A stretch of DNA of 34,715 nucleotides, from assembly GCA_031266275.1 (NCBI GenBank), contig JAISBI010000027.1, forward strand, positions 1 to 34,715, written 5' to 3'. Made by a program: the position numbers and the translations under genes. A model generated the notes under the pieces. That model was given only the letters and a program-made list of their open reading frames with translations, did no database searches and was not told the origin of the DNA. The stretch is from Candidatus Nomurabacteria bacterium. GTDB taxonomy: Bacteria > Patescibacteriota > Saccharimonadia > Saccharimonadales > Saccharimonadaceae. Below are positions 31,989 to 34,715 of the stretch, one piece after another. Within the stretch, counting starts at the first letter, position 1; each line of letters begins with the position of its first letter.

Positions 31989-32795
31989 CTATTCATGTTC
32001 TTCGACATGCTCGGTGGCGTCGTGATGATGCTTTTCCCCGCTGTTTTCGTGCGCAATGCTATGAATATTCACGATCAACAGGCTAATTAACACTACGCCG
32101 ACCAGCAAGAAGCCGGACTTTTTCAGTGCTTCTTTGCGCGACTGCTCGCGGTGAATGGTCGGGATGATATCGGTGGCGGCGATGTAAATAAAGAAGCCAG
32201 CGACAACCCCCAACAATGGTGCGAGGCTGATGTCGGCATTGCTGCCCAACAGATAAAAAATCACCGCGCCGACTGTCGAGGCGCAGGCTGACAGCGCATT
32301 AATCAAAATCGCGCGACCGCGACTGACGCCGTTGTGCATCATGACGCCGAAATCGCCGATTTCTTGGGGGATTTCGTGCGCTACTACCGCCAGCGTCACG
32401 ATGATGCCGCTGACTGGTGAAATCAGAAATCCGGCCGCGATGGCCGTGCCGTCGATGAAATTATGAATGGTGTCGCCAATCACAATCATCGAATTGATGG
32501 GCTTGGTGCCGGCCGTTTCGCGCGTAGTGTGTTTGTGAAACCAATTGATTACACCCTCCAGCAAGAAGAAAAATACCAGTCCAATCATCGTGAAAAGCAT
32601 GATTTGGTGCGGATCGCCCTCTTCGACTGCTTCTGGCAATAAATCCATAAAGGCCGCCGCAATTAACGCTCCGGCCGCAAAAGCCGTCGCATAGCTAGCG
32701 TATTTGGCGCGCTTTTTACTCAGCGCCAGCGCCACGCCGCCAATAATCGAAAACAGCCCGCCGACCAACGAACAAACTATCACTTGTAAAATCAT
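31989..32795 (-). CDS. ZIP family metal transporter
   Basis: 268 aa from ATG 32795 (AAGGAG 5-6 nt upstream; an extension to 32837 crosses the Shine-Dalgarno). About seven to eight TM helices. The metal-binding TM4 and TM5 motifs are HNFIDGTAIAAGF and HEIPQEIGDF. The C-terminal tail is His/Glu-rich (EKHHHDATEHVEEHE), a likely metal sensor or chelator. Probable substrates are zinc, iron or manganese. Confidence 0.94.
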   Translation of the reverse strand: MILQVIVCSLVGGLFSIIGGVALALSKKRAKYASYATAFAAGALIAAAFMDLLPEAVEEGDPHQIMLFTMIGLVFFFLLEGVINWFHKHTTRETAGTKPINSMIVIGDTIHNFIDGTAIAAGFLISPVSGIIVTLAVVAHEIPQEIGDFGVMMHNGVSRGRAILINALSACASTVGAVIFYLLGSNADISLAPLLGVVAGFFIYIAATDIIPTIHREQSRKEALKKSGFLLVGVVLISLLIVNIHSIAHENSGEKHHHDATEHVEEHE

Positions 32796-32829
32796 ATCAA
32801 CTCCTTGATTTAAATTGTTTATGTTGATA

Positions 32830-32860
32830 TTATACAAGCAAGCAAGGTATCATTGCAAAT
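32830..32860 (-). promoter_or_regulatory. Promoter of the ZIP transporter gene
   Basis: Minus strand: TTGCAA, 18-bp spacer containing TTGCTTGCTTG, TATAAT (near 32834-32829), with AAGGAG closer to the start codon. The same intergenic stretch must also promote the gene at 32881. Confidence 0.65.
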
Positions 32861-32880
32861 TAACTGTAATAAAATAACAA

Positions 32881-33537
32881 ATGTATATCAAGAATAAATC
32901 AGTTCAGATGTGTTATCGCGCGATTTTGGTCGCGGCGTGTTTGTGCGGCCTCACCATGACTTTCGGCATGTCGCGCTCGGGCGGCGTCTGGGACATGTTG
33001 TCGTATTATACGGTCCAGAGCAATATTATCGTATTGCTGTTTTTTGTCGGGCTGGTTATCTATAATCTGAAGCATCGCGGCGAGGAGCTGCCGCCGAATT
33101 ACTACACTATCAAAGGCGCCGTCATAACTTGCATCACCCTGACGCTGCTGATTTTTCACTTCGTCCTGCGGCCGATGCTGTTTTCGATGGCCGCCGACGC
33201 AGAATACGCTACTTCGCTGCCCAATGTTTTGGTCCACTACGTCGTGCCATTGATGACCATCGTCGATTGGCTGCTATTCGACCGCAAAGGCGCTTTTCGC
33301 AAGCTCGACCCGCTGTTCTGGACTATCATCCCTTGGGCCTATCTCGGCTTCTCGTTAATCCGCGCCCAATTCGCCACTTTCGCAGCCACCGGCAGCCGCT
33401 ACCCGTATTTTTTCATCGACATCGACAAATACGGTGTCGGCGGAGTCGCTATCAACGTCCTCTGTATCGCCGTCGGTTATGTTGCTTTGGGTTATGTAAT
33501 TTACTTCGTTGATCGAGGGTTAGCCAAGATTAACTAG
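32881..33537 (+). CDS. Pr6Pr family membrane protein
   Basis: 218 aa with about six TM helices. Features of the Pr6Pr/FAR-17a-AIG1-like group are MLSYYTVQSNIIVLLFF near TM2, LVHYVVPLMTIVDWLLFD and SRYPYFFIDIDKYGVGGV. Function of the family is not established, though eukaryotic relatives hydrolyse fatty acid esters. No Shine-Dalgarno precedes ATG 32881; a TAAAAT ends 5 nt before it, so it may also be leaderless. Its TAG overlaps the stop of the convergent FISUMP gene (CTAG). Confidence 0.85.
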   Translation: MYIKNKSVQMCYRAILVAACLCGLTMTFGMSRSGGVWDMLSYYTVQSNIIVLLFFVGLVIYNLKHRGEELPPNYYTIKGAVITCITLTLLIFHFVLRPMLFSMAADAEYATSLPNVLVHYVVPLMTIVDWLLFDRKGAFRKLDPLFWTIIPWAYLGFSLIRAQFATFAATGSRYPYFFIDIDKYGVGGVAINVLCIAVGYVALGYVIYFVDRGLAKIN

Positions 33538-34715
33538 ACGTTTAGGACACAACGAATAGCCTCGCCGTCATACTTATTGTATGTACCACTATAATTAGGA
33601 GCATTGGTGTTGAGGATAATATTGTAGGCGTACCTAGTGGTATTGGCTATGGACGAAAAGAAGAAAGTACCTGTCCCCTGATTGCGTAGATAACTACCTG
33701 CTGTCGCCCACCCAGAATAAACCGCGCGAAATTGCGATGAAGAGCCTATGTAGGCAGCGCTACTAGTGCCAAGTTTTTGAACCAATGTATAATACTCTCG
33801 TGGATCACTGCCCCAACTAGCTGGGACGGTGATAGTTGTAATGCTAGATGTGATAGTTGCTAAATGCCAACCGCTAGGGCAAATAGAACTATCTGCATAA
33901 GTTTGGTTAACGCTGGTAGTTCCAGTTCCAGCGGTAGCGCTAAGCCAATTGTAGAGATAGCCACAATTACGAATTGAATTTGCCGTAGTATTGCCAGAAT
34001 CAGCCAAATAGTCAATGGCTTGTTGAGCGGTAGTCGCATAACCAACCCCAGTACAAGCTCGAATATTACTAGACATAAGGGTGTGTGTGGTGTCTGACGG
34101 ATTTAAATAATAAGAAGTAGTAGTGCCACTGCCACTAACGCCACCATTCCAAACTCCACCAGCTATGTTATTCACATACGTTCCATAAACTCTCGCGTAG
34201 TTAGATATCATCCAACACCTGTTATCTGCCAACCGTGCCACAGCGTAGTATTTATTCGTGCCGTCCGAATTGTCAAGCATTGCCACTACAGCTCCTGTGT
34301 TCGTGCCTGTAAAAGTAGTCATCAGTCCACACTTAGTCGGGTTCAGGCTAGTGATGTTATCGCCTTGGCTGGGTGGAGCTTGGACTCCGGTATAACTCCA
34401 ACTCCCAGTTCTAGCATCTGACTGAGTAGTGCTTGAGCCGGTATTGGTAATACAGCTGTAGTATAAGGTATTGGTTCCTACTGTAGTGGTTCTGGTGGTA
34501 TTACTAGCATTTGGGTATGAACCATTGGCTGTTCCCCACATACAAGTCGTATTAGCCGTAGTACTAGTGACGGTAATAGTCGTAGTATTGGCTGGTATGT
34601 TAGTGGCGTTGTTGGCAGGTACTGTGGTTGGTACTGCTGGTAGTGGGTGCTTGTAGGTATAGGCATTAGTTAAGGTATCTACTCCGCCCCAAGTCTTGAT
34701 GACTAGGTTGTATGT
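33534..34715 (-). CDS. Secreted FISUMP-domain surface protein, paralog C, C-terminal part (runs off right edge)
   Basis: The frame is open from the window edge to TAG 33534. From the N-terminal side it reads TYNLVIKTWGG, TNAYTYKHPLPAVPTTVPANNATNIPA (Ig-like module nearly identical to paralog B 417-502), CMWGTANGSYPNAS, QSDARTGSWSYTG, then a FISUMP domain: RLADNRCWMISNYARVYG, CGYLYNWLSATAG, SSICPSGWHLATI, TFFFSSIANTT and DGEAIRCVLNV. The FISUMP part is much more diverged from B than the Ig-like part. Start, signal peptide and any (CT) tract are outside the window. An internal ATG at 34541 is not the start. Confidence 0.88.
   Translation of the reverse strand, partial: TYNLVIKTWGGVDTLTNAYTYKHPLPAVPTTVPANNATNIPANTTTITVTSTTANTTCMWGTANGSYPNASNTTRTTTVGTNTLYYSCITNTGSSTTQSDARTGSWSYTGVQAPPSQGDNITSLNPTKCGLMTTFTGTNTGAVVAMLDNSDGTNKYYAVARLADNRCWMISNYARVYGTYVNNIAGGVWNGGVSGSGTTTSYYLNPSDTTHTLMSSNIRACTGVGYATTAQQAIDYLADSGNTTANSIRNCGYLYNWLSATAGTGTTSVNQTYADSSICPSGWHLATITSSITTITVPASWGSDPREYYTLVQKLGTSSAAYIGSSSQFRAVYSGWATAGSYLRNQGTGTFFFSSIANTTRYAYNIILNTNAPNYSGTYNKYDGEAIRCVLNV

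Overview
The window looks like a chromosomal piece of a Candidate Phyla Radiation bacterium, most probably a Saccharibacteria (TM7)-like organism. The basis is gene content and style: small compact genes, many 1-4 nt start/stop overlaps, TGA used as a normal stop, secreted FISUMP-domain proteins (Fibrobacter succinogenes major paralogous domain), a sortase with NTG-type C-termini, LysM/CHAP and CapA surface proteins, an actinobacterial-style Ung, and few metabolic enzymes. The taxonomic call is inference; there is no rRNA here. Nearly all sigma70-type promoters I could find have 17-bp spacers and often an extended -10 (TGn-TATAAT).

Layout. 1-584 (minus): 5' end, leader and promoter of a secreted FISUMP-type paralog (copy A) that runs off the left edge. 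657-5219 (minus): capA, then wHTH-recJ-xseA-xseB, with a 135-bp palindromic element inserted in frame in recJ. 5251-9748 (minus): GDPD-like protein-ung, and rpmF-nusB-nudix-rnc-truB (translation, RNA processing and repair). 9906-14723: LysM/CHAP hydrolase, an unknown protein, a divergent LemA plus membrane-protein pair, then DapB/DAPDH-like dehydrogenase-MGMT. 14802-17280 (minus): complete FISUMP paralog B. 17338-20890: class A beta-lactamase-like serine hydrolase (+), then lemA-htpX-cysteine desulfurase-like (minus). 21031-21123: candidate small RNA. 21152-24833: beta-helix surface protein with a VPNTG-TM tail, an unknown protein with a structured leader, tRNA-Leu(UAA), a sortase and a secreted protein ending in ANTGVK. 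25100-27680: AAA_28-type P-loop protein and an ABC-2 exporter. 27839-30241: superfamily 2 helicase with six C-terminal repeats. 30437-33537: MacB-like ABC pair, ZIP transporter, Pr6Pr-family membrane protein. 33534-34715 (minus): 3' part of FISUMP paralog C, running off the right edge.

The most striking signal is an apparent set of contingency loci acting on surface proteins. FISUMP paralogs A and B share a promoter, a leader and an upstream ATG reading frame that passes through a (CT)n dinucleotide tract, (TC)18 in A and (TC)11 in B, before entering the main ORF. Both tract lengths leave the ATG out of frame, and changes of one or two units would restore it. Separately, the operon encoding a secreted NTG-tailed protein plus the sortase has a 14-nt G tract between a perfect TTGACA -35 and its -10, the same architecture as known phase-variable promoters such as Neisseria porA. 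Together these suggest that an episymbiont-like cell switches its surface stochastically. Other items of interest are the in-frame palindromic element in recJ, five genes that look leaderless (ATG 6-8 nt after the -10), an orphan small RNA with its own promoter and terminator, and several transcripts that start with a stem-loop.
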